In this document: in pieces, positions 8,088-17,591 of the stretch | Layout: every line of letters begins with the position of its first letter | Numbering within the stretch: the stretch's first letter is position 1 | DNA from: Peribacillus simplex | Lineage (GTDB): Bacteria > Bacillota > Bacilli > Bacillales > DSM-1321 | NCBI RefSeq assembly: GCF_030123325.1 | Contig: NZ_CP126106.1 | Coordinates: 1,702,001-1,766,000, forward strand | Length of the DNA: 64,000 nucleotides | Direction of reading: 5' to 3' | Program-made: the position numbers and the translations under genes | The notes under the pieces: model-generated | Seen by the model: only the letters and a program-made list of their open reading frames with translations | Database searches by the model: none | What the model was told of the DNA's origin: nothing

Positions 8088-9623
8088 GTGGAATATGTAA
8101 TTGAGATGCTCAATATCCGTAAGGAGTTCCCCGGAATCGTCGCAAATGATAACGTTACCCTTCAGGTTAAAAAAGGGGAGATTCACGCATTATTAGGTGA
8201 AAATGGCGCGGGTAAATCCACTTTGATGAACGTTTTATTCGGCTTATATCAGCCTGAGCAGGGAGAAATCCGTGTGAATGGCAAACCAGTCAAGATTACC
8301 AGTCCTAACATTGCCAATGATTTAGGGATTGGGATGGTCCATCAGCATTTTATGCTCGTTGACCCTTTTACAGTAACGGAAAATATCATTTTAGGGAAAG
8401 AACCATCAAAAGCGGGTAAGATCGATTTGAAAGAAGCGAGCGAGGAAGTTAGGAAACTATCAGAACAATATCAGCTTCGTGTTGACCCCTATGCAAAAAT
8501 TGCCGATATATCAATAGGGATGCAGCAGCGTGTCGAGATTCTTAAAACGCTTTACCGCGGTGCGGAAATATTGATTTTTGATGAACCGACCGCTGTATTG
8601 ACCCCTCAAGAAATCAAGGAATTGATATATATTATGAAAGCCCTTATCAAAGAGGGGAAATCTATCATTTTAATTACACACAAACTTAAGGAAATCATGG
8701 AGGTTTGTGACCGGGTAACGGTTATACGCAAAGGGCAAGGAATCGGTACAGTGAATGTCAACGAAACGAACCCTGACGAATTGGCCAGCTTAATGGTCGG
8801 TAGGGAAGTTCTATTCAAGACGGAAAAAACGGCAGCTACTCCTTCGGATGTAGTTCTCGAGGTTCAGGAACTGGAAGTCAAGGATTCCCGAGGCGTTTCA
8901 GCAGTTCGGAATTTGGATTTAACTGTCCGGGCAGGAGAAATTGTCGGTATCGCTGGTGTAGATGGGAATGGTCAATCCGAACTAATTGAAGCATTGGCTG
9001 GCCTAAGGAAGACAACAGCAGGTTCGATAAAGCTAAACGGAAAAGAGATCGGGAATCTTAAGCCGCGTAAAATCACTGAAGCAGGTGTCGGCCATATTCC
9101 AGAAGACAGACATAAGCATGGTTTGGTTTTGGATTACAGCATTGGTGAAAATATTGTCTTGCAAACTTACTATCAAAAGCCTTTTTCAAAAGCCGGTATC
9201 TTGAACTCAAAGAAAATATTCGAAAAAGCCCGTTCATTGATCAAAAGTTACGATGTTCGCACCCCGAGTGAATATACCCCGGCAAGGGCGCTTTCTGGAG
9301 GGAATCAGCAAAAAGCGATCATCGGCCGGGAAGTTGATAGGAACCCGGATTTATTGATTGCCGCACAGCCAACACGCGGGCTTGATGTCGGAGCGATCGA
9401 GTTTATCCATAAACGTCTGATTGAACAGCGTGATGCAGGAAAAGCGGTACTTCTCATATCATTTGAATTGGAAGAAATCATGAATGTGAGCGATAGAATT
9501 GCCGTTATATACGAAGGGGAAATCGTCGCAATTGTCGATCCGAAAGAAACGACTGAACAGGAGCTTGGCCTTCTTATGGCCGGCAGTAAACGGACGGAAG
9601 CAGGTGGAAAACAAAATGTCTAA
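8088..9623 (+). CDS. nupO: Nucleoside ABC importer, duplicated ATPase (NupO)
   Basis: A 511-residue ATPase with two fused ABC domains that energises nucleoside uptake. The first domain has a full Walker A (GENGAGKST, about residues 38-46) and the signature SIGMQQR. The second has a degenerate Walker A lacking Lys (GVDGNGQSE) but a good signature LSGGNQQK, the usual pattern for this RbsA-like family. The GTG start follows TTTTAGGAGTTG. Its last codons overlap the start of nupP by eight bases, so the genes are translationally coupled. Confidence 0.92.
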   Translation: MEYVIEMLNIRKEFPGIVANDNVTLQVKKGEIHALLGENGAGKSTLMNVLFGLYQPEQGEIRVNGKPVKITSPNIANDLGIGMVHQHFMLVDPFTVTENIILGKEPSKAGKIDLKEASEEVRKLSEQYQLRVDPYAKIADISIGMQQRVEILKTLYRGAEILIFDEPTAVLTPQEIKELIYIMKALIKEGKSIILITHKLKEIMEVCDRVTVIRKGQGIGTVNVNETNPDELASLMVGREVLFKTEKTAATPSDVVLEVQELEVKDSRGVSAVRNLDLTVRAGEIVGIAGVDGNGQSELIEALAGLRKTTAGSIKLNGKEIGNLKPRKITEAGVGHIPEDRHKHGLVLDYSIGENIVLQTYYQKPFSKAGILNSKKIFEKARSLIKSYDVRTPSEYTPARALSGGNQQKAIIGREVDRNPDLLIAAQPTRGLDVGAIEFIHKRLIEQRDAGKAVLLISFELEEIMNVSDRIAVIYEGEIVAIVDPKETTEQELGLLMAGSKRTEAGGKQNV

Positions 9624-10659
9624 GTATTTATCTAAATTAACGAGTCCGTTAATAGCAGTTATCCTCGGATTAGTCGTTGGAGCAATAATCATGTTAGTAA
9701 GCGGCTATGACCCAGTTGCGGGCTATGGCTCCATGATAAATGGAATTATTGGGGATTCTTATTATGTAGGGGAATCCGTCAGGACAATCATCCCTTATAT
9801 CCTTGCTGGTTTGGCAGTGGCTTTTGCTTTCCGTACGGGCCTATTCAATATCGGTGTGGAAGGGCAATTAATTGTAGGCTGGCTGGCGGCAGTTTGGGTC
9901 GGTATTGCTTTTGATCTTCCAAGGATCATCCATTTGCCATTTGCCATCTTAGCTGGTGCAGCTGCTGGCGCGTTGTGGGCATTTATCCCTGGTTATTTAA
10001 AAGCTAAGTTTCGCGTACATGAAGTAATCGTTTCTATCATGTTGAATTATACAGCTTTATATGTGACGAATTATTTAATTAGGAATGTAATGACTGACAA
10101 ACTGGATAAAACAGAAAGAATTGCTGAAACAGCATCACTCCGGTCTCCTTTTTTTGAAAGCATTACGGATTTTTCCCGGATGCATTGGGGAATAGTGGTA
10201 GCAATTATTTGCGTGATCATCATGTGGTTCCTTCTTGAAAGAACAAAAACTGGTTTTGAACTGAAAGCGGTAGGTTTCAATCAGCACGCGTCCGAATATG
10301 CAGGGATGAGTGTAAATAAGAACATCATACTTTCCATGGTTATTTCAGGTGCGTTTGCAGGGCTTGCAGGTGCGATGGAAGGCCTTGGAACTTTCGGTTA
10401 TGCCGCAGTCAAAGGCGGGTTCACAGGCATGGGCTTTGACGGGATTGCAGTAGCCTTACTAGGAGCGAATACGGCTATTGGTGTTGTGCTGGCAGCTTTA
10501 CTATTTGGGGGACTGAAAGCAGGTGCCTTAAATATGCCGCTAGAAACCGGCATACCAAGTGAAATCGTAGATATTGTCATAGCATTGATCATTTTCTTCG
10601 TCGCATCCAGTTATTTTATTCGTTGGATTGCCGCTCGATTTAAGAAAGGGGTGAAATAA
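9616..10659 (+). CDS. nupP: Nucleoside ABC importer permease 1 (NupP)
   Basis: A 347-residue polytopic inner-membrane permease of the BPD_transp_2 family, with about ten hydrophobic segments and the conserved signature FNIGVEGQL near residue 78. I place the start at ATG 9616, preceded by AGGTGG at 9602, rather than the in-frame upstream codon at 9499, which lies deep inside nupO. It pairs with NupQ to form the channel. It ends one base before the nupQ GTG. Confidence 0.9.
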   Translation: MSKYLSKLTSPLIAVILGLVVGAIIMLVSGYDPVAGYGSMINGIIGDSYYVGESVRTIIPYILAGLAVAFAFRTGLFNIGVEGQLIVGWLAAVWVGIAFDLPRIIHLPFAILAGAAAGALWAFIPGYLKAKFRVHEVIVSIMLNYTALYVTNYLIRNVMTDKLDKTERIAETASLRSPFFESITDFSRMHWGIVVAIICVIIMWFLLERTKTGFELKAVGFNQHASEYAGMSVNKNIILSMVISGAFAGLAGAMEGLGTFGYAAVKGGFTGMGFDGIAVALLGANTAIGVVLAALLFGGLKAGALNMPLETGIPSEIVDIVIALIIFFVASSYFIRWIAARFKKGVK

Positions 10660-11619
10660 GTGGATTTTTACCAAGTATTACAAATTATTATTCCATCTAT
10701 GATTGCTCTAGCTGCTCCACTTATTTTTACTTCACTCGGGGGAGTGTTTTCTGAACGGGCAGGTGTCATAAACATCGGTTTAGAAGGCTTGATGGTCATT
10801 GGTGCCTTTACAGGAATTGTTTTTAACTTAATGTTTGCTGATGTATTTGGGGAATGGACTCCTTGGCTCGCAGTCTTGGCGGCAATGATTGCCGGCTTGC
10901 TGTTTTCCATTCTGCATGCTGTTGCATGCATTACGTTCAGGGCGGACCAAACGGTCAGTGGGGTCGCCATCAACTTGTTGGCAGTAGGTCTGACCATGTT
11001 TTTGGTGAAGCTGATTTTTGACAAGGGTCAAACTGATAGAATCACAGAAACATTCCCAAGGATTGATGTTCCGTTACTAAGTGATATTCCATTTATAGGA
11101 CCCATCTTTTTCGCAAATGGTTATTATATCGTATATATAGCAATCCTAATATCCTTTGTCGTTTGGTATGTACTTTATAAAACACCATTCGGGTTAAGGA
11201 TCCGTGCAGTGGGTGAGCATCCGATGGCTGCTGACACGATGGGTGTCAATGTTACGAAAATCCGCTATGCTGCCGTTTTATTATCAGGTGCTTTTGGCGG
11301 TATCGGCGGAGCGATTTATGCTACCATTTTTTCGAATGAATTCAATCATGCGACAATTAATGGTCAAGGTTTCATGGCCATTGCAGCCATGATTTTTGGT
11401 AAGTGGCACCCGATCGGGGCAATGGGTGCTGCCTTATTCTTTGGTTTGGCTCAAAGTTTAAGTATCGTTGGATCGAGCCTTCCCTTCTTCAAGGATATTC
11501 CATCGGTTTACCTCTTGATCGCTCCTTATGTTCTGACGATCATTGCACTAACTGGTTTCATTGGACGTGCAGATGCTCCGAAAGCATCCGGACAGCCATA
11601 CATCAAAGGGAAAAGATAA
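10660..11619 (+). CDS. nupQ: Nucleoside ABC importer permease 2 (NupQ)
   Basis: A 319-residue polytopic permease with the second-subunit signature GVINIGLEGLM near residue 36. The GTG start directly follows the nupP stop and has GAAAGGGG upstream. It is the last gene of the nupNOPQ operon; a terminator lies seven bases downstream. Confidence 0.9.
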   Translation: MDFYQVLQIIIPSMIALAAPLIFTSLGGVFSERAGVINIGLEGLMVIGAFTGIVFNLMFADVFGEWTPWLAVLAAMIAGLLFSILHAVACITFRADQTVSGVAINLLAVGLTMFLVKLIFDKGQTDRITETFPRIDVPLLSDIPFIGPIFFANGYYIVYIAILISFVVWYVLYKTPFGLRIRAVGEHPMAADTMGVNVTKIRYAAVLLSGAFGGIGGAIYATIFSNEFNHATINGQGFMAIAAMIFGKWHPIGAMGAALFFGLAQSLSIVGSSLPFFKDIPSVYLLIAPYVLTIIALTGFIGRADAPKASGQPYIKGKR

Positions 11620-11625
11620 GTATTT

Positions 11626-11658
11626 AACCGGTCAGAAAACATTGCTGGCCGGTTTTTT
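11626..11658 (+). terminator. Terminator of the nup operon
   Basis: AACCGGTCAG pairs with CTGGCCGGTT (one G-T pair) and is followed by a T-run. Confidence 0.88.
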
Positions 11659-11829
11659 CTATTGAGATCGAGCCATAAGTGATGGTGAGCTGGTTAAATA
11701 CCAAAAAAAGTAGCTGTAACTTGCATGATTTTTCCTTTCACATGTATATTTTAAGTAGATGTTTAAAAGGGTTCCAATCTACAAACAATAAGCTAATAAA
11801 GGTGATTTATATAATGAGGAGGATTATTC

Positions 11830-13110
11830 ATGTCTATTGCTTCCGATACAATTACGGAAAAAAGCGGCTACAAGCTTCATGTGGTCCAGACGGATAAATA
11901 TAAAACGAATACTCTCGTGCTGAAGATGAAAGCCCCGTTGACAAAAGAGGACGTTACATATCGTGCATTGCTGCCATATGTGTTACAAAGCAATACAAGT
12001 AAATACCCTACAACACCCGAGCTTCGATCTTATCTTGATGATTTATATGGAGCAGGGTTTTATGTCGATGTAGCTAAAAAAGGAGAATATCAAATCATAA
12101 GTTTTACGATCGATATCGTCAATGAAAAATTCCTTAGTGATTCAACCCCGCTTCTCGAAAAGGCTTTTGGGTTATTATCAGAGGTGATCTTCAATCCGAA
12201 GAAGAACGGCGAAGCCTTTGACGCTAAAACGGTTTCCAATGAAATCCGTTCTTTAAAACAGCGGATTCAATCCATTTCGGATGACAAGATGCGATATTCA
12301 GCTACACGCCTCGTAGAGGAAATGTGCAAAAACGAACCATATGCTTTAGAAGCGAGCGGCAATCTTCAAGACTTGGAAACGATGACTCCAGAATCCCTTT
12401 ACGCCTATTATAAAAAAGTGCTGACCGAGGATGAAATCGATTTATATGTAATCGGTGACATCGATGAATCGGAAGTGGGGGCTCTAGCTGACAAGTATGT
12501 GTCGTTGCAAGAACGAGTGCCTGTGAGACTGTCAAGGAAGCCGGGCAAGGAAGTGGAGAAGGAAAAAGAAATCATTGAAAATTCGGATGTGAAACAAGGA
12601 AAATTGAATATCGGTTATCGAACCCAAGTTGCATACGGTGATCCGGATTATTATGCTCTTCAGCTATTCAATGGGATTTTTGGTGGCTTTTCACATTCGA
12701 AACTTTTCATTAATGTCAGGGAGAAAGCTAGCCTTGCTTATTATGCAGCTTCAAGGCTCGAAAGTCATAAAGGACTTTTAATGGTCATGGCCGGCATTGA
12801 AAATGCCAACTACAAGCAGGCATTGGATATCATCCATGCGCAAATGAAGGAAATGAAGCAAGGTAACTTTTCCGAAGAAGAACTGGCACAGACAAAGGCG
12901 GTCGTTAAGAACCAACTCCTTGAAACCATTGACGTTTCGAGAGGGCTTGTGGAAATTTTATATCATAATGTGGTTTCCGGGCAGGATATATCACTCGACG
13001 ATTGGTTTGCAAAAACAGAGCGGACGACAAAGGAAGAAATCATTGCAGTCGGTCAAAAGATTCAGCTTGATACGATTTATTTCCTAACGGAAGCGGAGGT
13101 GCAAGGGTGA
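11830..13110 (+). CDS. ymfF: M16-family peptidase-like protein YmfF (inactive partner)
   Basis: A 426-residue member of the pitrilysin/insulinase (M16) fold. The N-terminal half lacks the zinc-binding HxxEH signature of active members, so it is probably not catalytic by itself. The C-terminal half retains an Arg/Tyr segment (REKASLAYYA) typical of the subunit that binds substrate. It is followed by ymfH, whose start overlaps its stop, which fits a heterodimer like mitochondrial processing peptidase. The ATG follows AATGAGGAGG. The physiological substrate is unknown. Confidence 0.85.
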   Translation: MSIASDTITEKSGYKLHVVQTDKYKTNTLVLKMKAPLTKEDVTYRALLPYVLQSNTSKYPTTPELRSYLDDLYGAGFYVDVAKKGEYQIISFTIDIVNEKFLSDSTPLLEKAFGLLSEVIFNPKKNGEAFDAKTVSNEIRSLKQRIQSISDDKMRYSATRLVEEMCKNEPYALEASGNLQDLETMTPESLYAYYKKVLTEDEIDLYVIGDIDESEVGALADKYVSLQERVPVRLSRKPGKEVEKEKEIIENSDVKQGKLNIGYRTQVAYGDPDYYALQLFNGIFGGFSHSKLFINVREKASLAYYAASRLESHKGLLMVMAGIENANYKQALDIIHAQMKEMKQGNFSEEELAQTKAVVKNQLLETIDVSRGLVEILYHNVVSGQDISLDDWFAKTERTTKEEIIAVGQKIQLDTIYFLTEAEVQG

Positions 13111-14396
13111 TGGAAAAAATAACATTCACTCAATTGAAAGAAGAACTTTTCCATGAAAAAATGGATAATGGTCTCGAAGTATATATTCTTCCGAAAAGTG
13201 GGTTCAATAAATCATTTGCGACTTTCACGACGAATTATGGTTCAATCGACAACCATTTCAAACCATTGAATGGAACGGAATTTTCTAAAGTACCTGATGG
13301 GATCGCCCATTTTCTTGAACATAAGCTATTTGAAAAGGAAGATGGTGATGTTTTTCAGCAATTTTCAAAGCAGGGAGCATCTGCAAATGCCTTTACTTCT
13401 TTCACCCGTACAGCATATTTATTTTCCAGCACGTCCGATTTCGATAGGAATCTAACTACCTTAATCGACTTTGTCCAGGATCCTTACTTTTCGGAAAAGA
13501 CGGTAGAGAAGGAAAAAGGAATCATTGGGCAGGAAATCAATATGTATGATGATAATTCAGACTGGCGATTATATTTCGGTACGATAGCCAATATGTATCA
13601 TCAACACCCAGTGAAAATCGATATTGCCGGAACTGTGGAATCGATTGCGGATATTACGAAGGATATGCTTTACGAATGTTATAATACGTTTTACCATCCT
13701 AGCAACATGCTCCTATTCGTTGTAGGACCGGTAGATGTCGAAAGCACCATGAAACTGATTCGGGATAATCAAAATAATAAAGGGTACAACGAACAACCTG
13801 CAGTGGAACGTAAATTTGACGAAGAGCCGGAAGTCGTTGCCAAGGATAAAGAAGTCTTAAGGATGAATGTCCAGACACCAAAAGTGATGCTGGGCATCAA
13901 GGCCATCAATGTGCACCAATCTGGTTTAGAGCTTTTGAAAAGGGAATTGGCGACCAATATTTATTTGGAAATGCTGTTTGGCAAGAGTTCACCTTTACAT
14001 GAGGAGCTATATGAGGAAGGGTTGATCGATCAAAGCTTCTCTTATGATTATACACAGGAACAAGGCTTTGGGTTTGCGTTAATTGGCGGGGACAGTGCCA
14101 AACCTGATGAGTTGACGGAGTCTTTATTTGCTATCCTGCAAAAATCAAAAGCAGGAACCGGACTGAATGAAGAAAGCCTGCAAAGGACAATCAAGAAAAA
14201 AATCGGTTCTTTCCTTCGTTCCCTGAATTCGCCGGAATATATAGCGAATCAATTCACCAGATATGCATTCAATGATATGAACTTGTTCGATGTTGTATCG
14301 GTATTGGAAAAACTAACGATCGAAGATATCAGGGAGGTCGCCAAGGACTTAATATCCGATCAACGGATGACTGTCTGCCAGGTACTTCCTAAATAA
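13107..14396 (+). CDS. ymfH: M16-family zinc protease YmfH (catalytic partner)
   Basis: A 429-residue M16 peptidase with an intact inverted zinc motif HFLEH at about residues 69-73 and the downstream Glu in GIIGQEINMYDD. It probably forms the active half of a dimer with YmfF. Two starts are possible, GTG 13107 and ATG 13110, both in frame and both served by GGAGGT at 13095-13100; ATG 13110 has the better spacing. The start overlaps the ymfF stop. Confidence 0.88.
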   Translation: MMEKITFTQLKEELFHEKMDNGLEVYILPKSGFNKSFATFTTNYGSIDNHFKPLNGTEFSKVPDGIAHFLEHKLFEKEDGDVFQQFSKQGASANAFTSFTRTAYLFSSTSDFDRNLTTLIDFVQDPYFSEKTVEKEKGIIGQEINMYDDNSDWRLYFGTIANMYHQHPVKIDIAGTVESIADITKDMLYECYNTFYHPSNMLLFVVGPVDVESTMKLIRDNQNNKGYNEQPAVERKFDEEPEVVAKDKEVLRMNVQTPKVMLGIKAINVHQSGLELLKRELATNIYLEMLFGKSSPLHEELYEEGLIDQSFSYDYTQEQGFGFALIGGDSAKPDELTESLFAILQKSKAGTGLNEESLQRTIKKKIGSFLRSLNSPEYIANQFTRYAFNDMNLFDVVSVLEKLTIEDIREVAKDLISDQRMTVCQVLPK

Positions 14397-14414
14397 TATA
14401 AAGGGGGCGGCAAT

Positions 14415-15140
14415 GTGGGGAAACGTTTTGCCCTTATTACTGGAGCCAGCGGAGGAATCGGCAGGGAAATCGCAATAAAGCTCGCCGAGGAGAATTACTC
14501 ACTTTATTTACATTATAATAGCAATGAAGAAGCGATACTTGAACTGATTGAAGAATTGAAGCCTCATCAAGTCGAACTTATTCCGGTTCAAGCGGATTTG
14601 GCTGCAGCCGATGGATACAAGAAATTGGCGGAAAATATTTTTGCCCTCCATGCAATCGTCCTTAATAGTGGCAATAGCTATTATGGGCTTATATCGGACA
14701 TGGATGAGACAATCGTTAATGAAATGGTCCAGCTGCATGTAACGAGCCCTTTCCAATTAACAAAGGAACTGCTTCCAAAGCTTATGTACCAAGAACAGGC
14801 TGCCATCGTTGCGGTCACATCGATTTGGGGGCAGACAGGTGCATCTTGTGAAGTATTATATTCCATGGTCAAGGGCAGTCAAAATGCTTTTATCAAGGCA
14901 CTTAGCAAAGAGGTATCGCTCAATGGGATCCGGGTGAATGCCGTTGCCCCCGGTGCGATTTCCACTTCCATGCTCGAATCATTCAGTGCGGAAGATCTGG
15001 AGATCATCAAAGGCGATATCCCGATGGGCAGGATGGGGCATTCCAAAGAAGTCGCCGAGGCCGTATATTATTTGCTTTCCGACAAGTCGTCTTATATAAC
15101 CGGGCAAATCTTAGGTGTAAATGGCGGATGGTACACATGA
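14415..15140 (+). CDS. ymfI: Short-chain dehydrogenase YmfI (EF-P modification)
   Basis: A 241-residue short-chain dehydrogenase/reductase. The NAD(P)-binding TGASGGIG is at residues 9-16 and the catalytic YSMVK near 150. In B. subtilis, YmfI is needed for the final reduction that gives the 5-aminopentanol group on Lys32 of elongation factor P, and the same role is likely here by orthology and position. The start is GTG 14415 behind AAGGGGGCGG; the ATG two bases earlier is out of frame. Confidence 0.85.
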   Translation: MGKRFALITGASGGIGREIAIKLAEENYSLYLHYNSNEEAILELIEELKPHQVELIPVQADLAAADGYKKLAENIFALHAIVLNSGNSYYGLISDMDETIVNEMVQLHVTSPFQLTKELLPKLMYQEQAAIVAVTSIWGQTGASCEVLYSMVKGSQNAFIKALSKEVSLNGIRVNAVAPGAISTSMLESFSAEDLEIIKGDIPMGRMGHSKEVAEAVYYLLSDKSSYITGQILGVNGGWYT

Positions 15141-15219
15141 TTTTTTTTAGACATGTATAATTTTCTCGGTTCCTTCACAAAATATCTATGTACTATTTTG
15201 AAGGAAAGGGTGACCATTC

Positions 15220-15477
15220 ATGTCTGTACTGGACAATTGGGATCAATGGAAAAATTTCTTAGGAGACAGATTAAATCAAGGTGAACAACAAGGTTTGTCA
15301 GAAGGTGCTGTTAACAACTTGGCTTTCGAAATCGGTGATTACCTGGCTAATCAGGTTGAGCCCCAGAATGATCAAGAGAAAGTGCTTGCTGATCTTTGGT
15401 CGGTCGCAAGCGATGAAGAAAAGCATGCCATGGCAAGCGTCATGGTCAAGTTAGTCGAGAACAATGGAACGAAGTAA
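15220..15477 (+). CDS. ymfJ: DUF3243 protein YmfJ
   Basis: An 85-residue cytoplasmic protein of the DUF3243 family, function unknown, always found near ymfI/ymfK in Bacillus. It is mostly helical in character, with many Asp/Glu/Gln. The ATG follows GAAGGAAAGGGTG. A perfect hairpin follows, so it probably ends a transcript. Confidence 0.88.
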   Translation: MSVLDNWDQWKNFLGDRLNQGEQQGLSEGAVNNLAFEIGDYLANQVEPQNDQEKVLADLWSVASDEEKHAMASVMVKLVENNGTK

Positions 15478-15482
15478 AATAT

Positions 15483-15526
15483 CAATCCAAAAGGCCCTGT
15501 TATTAATAACAGGGCCTTTTGGATTG
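15483..15526 (+). terminator. Hairpin after ymfJ
   Basis: An 18-base perfect inverted repeat (CAATCCAAAAGGCCCTGT and its complement) forms a long stem. The core GGCCCTGT...ACAGGGCCTTTT acts as an intrinsic terminator. Confidence 0.85.
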
Positions 15527-15718
15527 AAGTGGATGACTATTTATCCCCTTATATAAAAATGAATATTTTTCTAGGGTTTTTCCTTTTAACTTATCACGAA
15601 ATGCTATATTATAGAAGCTAGACAATTAATATTAAAGTGTTCAGACCTTGAAAATTTACGATGGATAAGTTTTTTGCCCCTGAGAGGGTAAAGACTTTTA
15701 GGCTTAAGGAGTGTTATC

Positions 15719-16510
15719 GTGGATAATAAAGAATGGTATTTTGAATATGAAATTCAAGTCAACCGTCCTGGTTTATTAGGGGATATTTCTTCCCTTCTGG
15801 GTATGCTTTCCATTAATATCATCACCATCAACGGGGTCGATGAAGGCAGGCGTGGTTTACTTTTGTTGGCGAAAGACAGCCGTAATATAGAAAGATTCGA
15901 GTCAATCCTCCGTACGATGGATACGATTAAGGTCATTAAGCTTAGGGAACCTAAATTGCGTGATCGCCTCGCAGTCAGGCATGGACGTTATATTCAACGC
16001 GATGCCGATGAGAAAAACACCTTTAGGTTTGTTCGTGATGAACTAGGCTTGCTTGTCGATTTCCTGGCCGAGCTATTTAAACAGGAAGGTCATAAATTAA
16101 TTGGGATACGAGGGATGCCTCGTGTCGGGAAAACTGAATCTATCGTAGCCTCGAGTGTATGTGCTAATAAGAGATGGTTGTTTGTGTCATCGACCCTTTT
16201 AAAGCAGACTATCCGCAGTCAGCTAATTGAGGATGAATATAATAATGATAATTTGTTCATTTTAGATGGAATTGTTTCCACTCGCCGTGCAAATGAGCGT
16301 CATTGGCAATTGATTCGCGAAATCATGAGGCTTGATGCTGTCAAAGTAATCGAACATCCGGATGTCTTTGTCCAAAATACGGAGTATACCCTTGAAGACT
16401 TTGATTATATTATTGAATTGCGAAACAATCCTGAAGAAGAAATAACATATGAAGTTGTCGACCAAAAAGACCAGTTTTCAGGGTCCGATTTTGGTTCCTT
16501 TGACTTTTAA
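15719..16510 (+). CDS. ymfK: ACT-domain/DUF3388 protein YmfK
   Basis: A 263-residue protein with an N-terminal ACT-like small-molecule-binding domain (about residues 5-75; YEIQVNRPGLLGDISSLLG) and a C-terminal DUF3388 domain. The latter has a P-loop-like segment (GMPRVGKTES, about residues 132-141), which hints at nucleotide binding. Function is not established. The GTG start is preceded by TTAAGGAG. It sits nine bases or so upstream of the RodZ-like gene and is likely cotranscribed with it. Confidence 0.85.
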   Translation: MDNKEWYFEYEIQVNRPGLLGDISSLLGMLSINIITINGVDEGRRGLLLLAKDSRNIERFESILRTMDTIKVIKLREPKLRDRLAVRHGRYIQRDADEKNTFRFVRDELGLLVDFLAELFKQEGHKLIGIRGMPRVGKTESIVASSVCANKRWLFVSSTLLKQTIRSQLIEDEYNNDNLFILDGIVSTRRANERHWQLIREIMRLDAVKVIEHPDVFVQNTEYTLEDFDYIIELRNNPEEEITYEVVDQKDQFSGSDFGSFDF

Positions 16511-16527
16511 AATGGCAGGTGTTTTAT

Positions 16528-17427
16528 TTGACTGAGTTAGGTAATCGATTAAAGGAAGCTAGGGAAGCCAAAGGTCTTAGCTTGGATGATTTGCAGGAAT
16601 TAACTAAGATTCAAAAGCGTTACCTCATTGGCATTGAAGAGGGAAATTACAGCATGATGCCTGGAAAGTTCTATGTACGGGCATTCATAAAGCAATATTG
16701 TGAAGCGGTCGGACTGGATTCGGATGAGATTTTCGAACAATATAAGAGTGAAATACCATCGGTCTATAGCGAGGAATTGCCAGAACAGCTTTCAAGGGTC
16801 CAATCCAGAAAAACGATACCGGCAGGGGATTCGAAGGTTGTAGAAATGTTACCGAAGATCTTGGCTGTCGTTTTAGTAATTGGTGCGGCCGTATTGATTT
16901 GGGTGCTGGTATCGAACTATATGAGTAACCCGGATAATGATGACAAAAAGAACGCTAAAGAGAATGAAGCCGTGGGCTACAATAAAAGTGATGGGTTTAA
17001 CGAAGAAAAAGAGAATGCAGACCAAAAACAGAATGAAGAAAAATCGGATTCATCTGATGAGAAGAATGAAGATGATGCAGTTGTCAAAGATGAAAAGAAA
17101 GAGCAAAAACTTGCCGTCACCAGTTCCAGCGGTAAAAATAGTACGTATGAATTAAAAAATACCGATACCTTTAAATTGAAGGTGACCTCCAAAGGCTCAC
17201 CATGGGTAGGCATAAAAAATGGTGAAGGTAAATTACTTTTCCAGGGCACTATCGACAAGGACAAAAGCCAGGAAATTGATTTCACCAATGAGAAAGAAGC
17301 TGTCATCAACATAGGCAGAGCATATGAAACTGAGATTTATGTGAATGATGAGAAGCTGGAGTATTCCATTTCACCGACTGAAGTGAATACGCAATTGGTT
17401 ACGATACAATTTACGAAAGCCGAATAG
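16528..17427 (+). CDS. ymfM: RodZ-like cytoskeletal anchor YmfM
   Basis: A bitopic membrane protein of the RodZ family, which links MreB filaments to the envelope and supports rod shape. It has an N-terminal Cro/CI-like helix-turn-helix (about residues 1-75), a basic stretch, one membrane span (about 112-134), an Asn/Glu/Lys-rich linker, and an extracytoplasmic DUF4115 beta domain at the end. I choose TTG 16528 (MTELGNRLKEAR) because AGGTG lies six bases upstream; a longer in-frame GTG at 16519 overlaps that ribosome-binding site. The 299-residue length is normal. Confidence 0.87.
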   Translation: MTELGNRLKEAREAKGLSLDDLQELTKIQKRYLIGIEEGNYSMMPGKFYVRAFIKQYCEAVGLDSDEIFEQYKSEIPSVYSEELPEQLSRVQSRKTIPAGDSKVVEMLPKILAVVLVIGAAVLIWVLVSNYMSNPDNDDKKNAKENEAVGYNKSDGFNEEKENADQKQNEEKSDSSDEKNEDDAVVKDEKKEQKLAVTSSSGKNSTYELKNTDTFKLKVTSKGSPWVGIKNGEGKLLFQGTIDKDKSQEIDFTNEKEAVINIGRAYETEIYVNDEKLEYSISPTEVNTQLVTIQFTKAE

Positions 17428-17451
17428 TCATCTTATAGATGACTATTTTTG
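17424..17451 (+). terminator. Terminator overlapping the ymfM stop
   Basis: ATAGTCATC pairs with GATGACTAT around five bases and ends in five T. The left arm includes the ymfM stop codon. Confidence 0.85.
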
Positions 17452-17591
17452 CTCTATTTAATAGTAAGGCGGCGTGAAATGGTTTACCCGGCATATAAGA
17501 TTGGATTTTGAGTTAAATTATACATATAAGCATTATTTTAGTCTAAGACGCATTGCCCGAATGGCAGGCGTAAATTTTGGAGGTAAAAGTT

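Noticed and set aside
9499..9615. Extended N-terminus of NupP
   Set aside because: It lies deep in nupO and has no ribosome-binding site; ATG 9616 has AGGTGG and the normal membrane-protein start.
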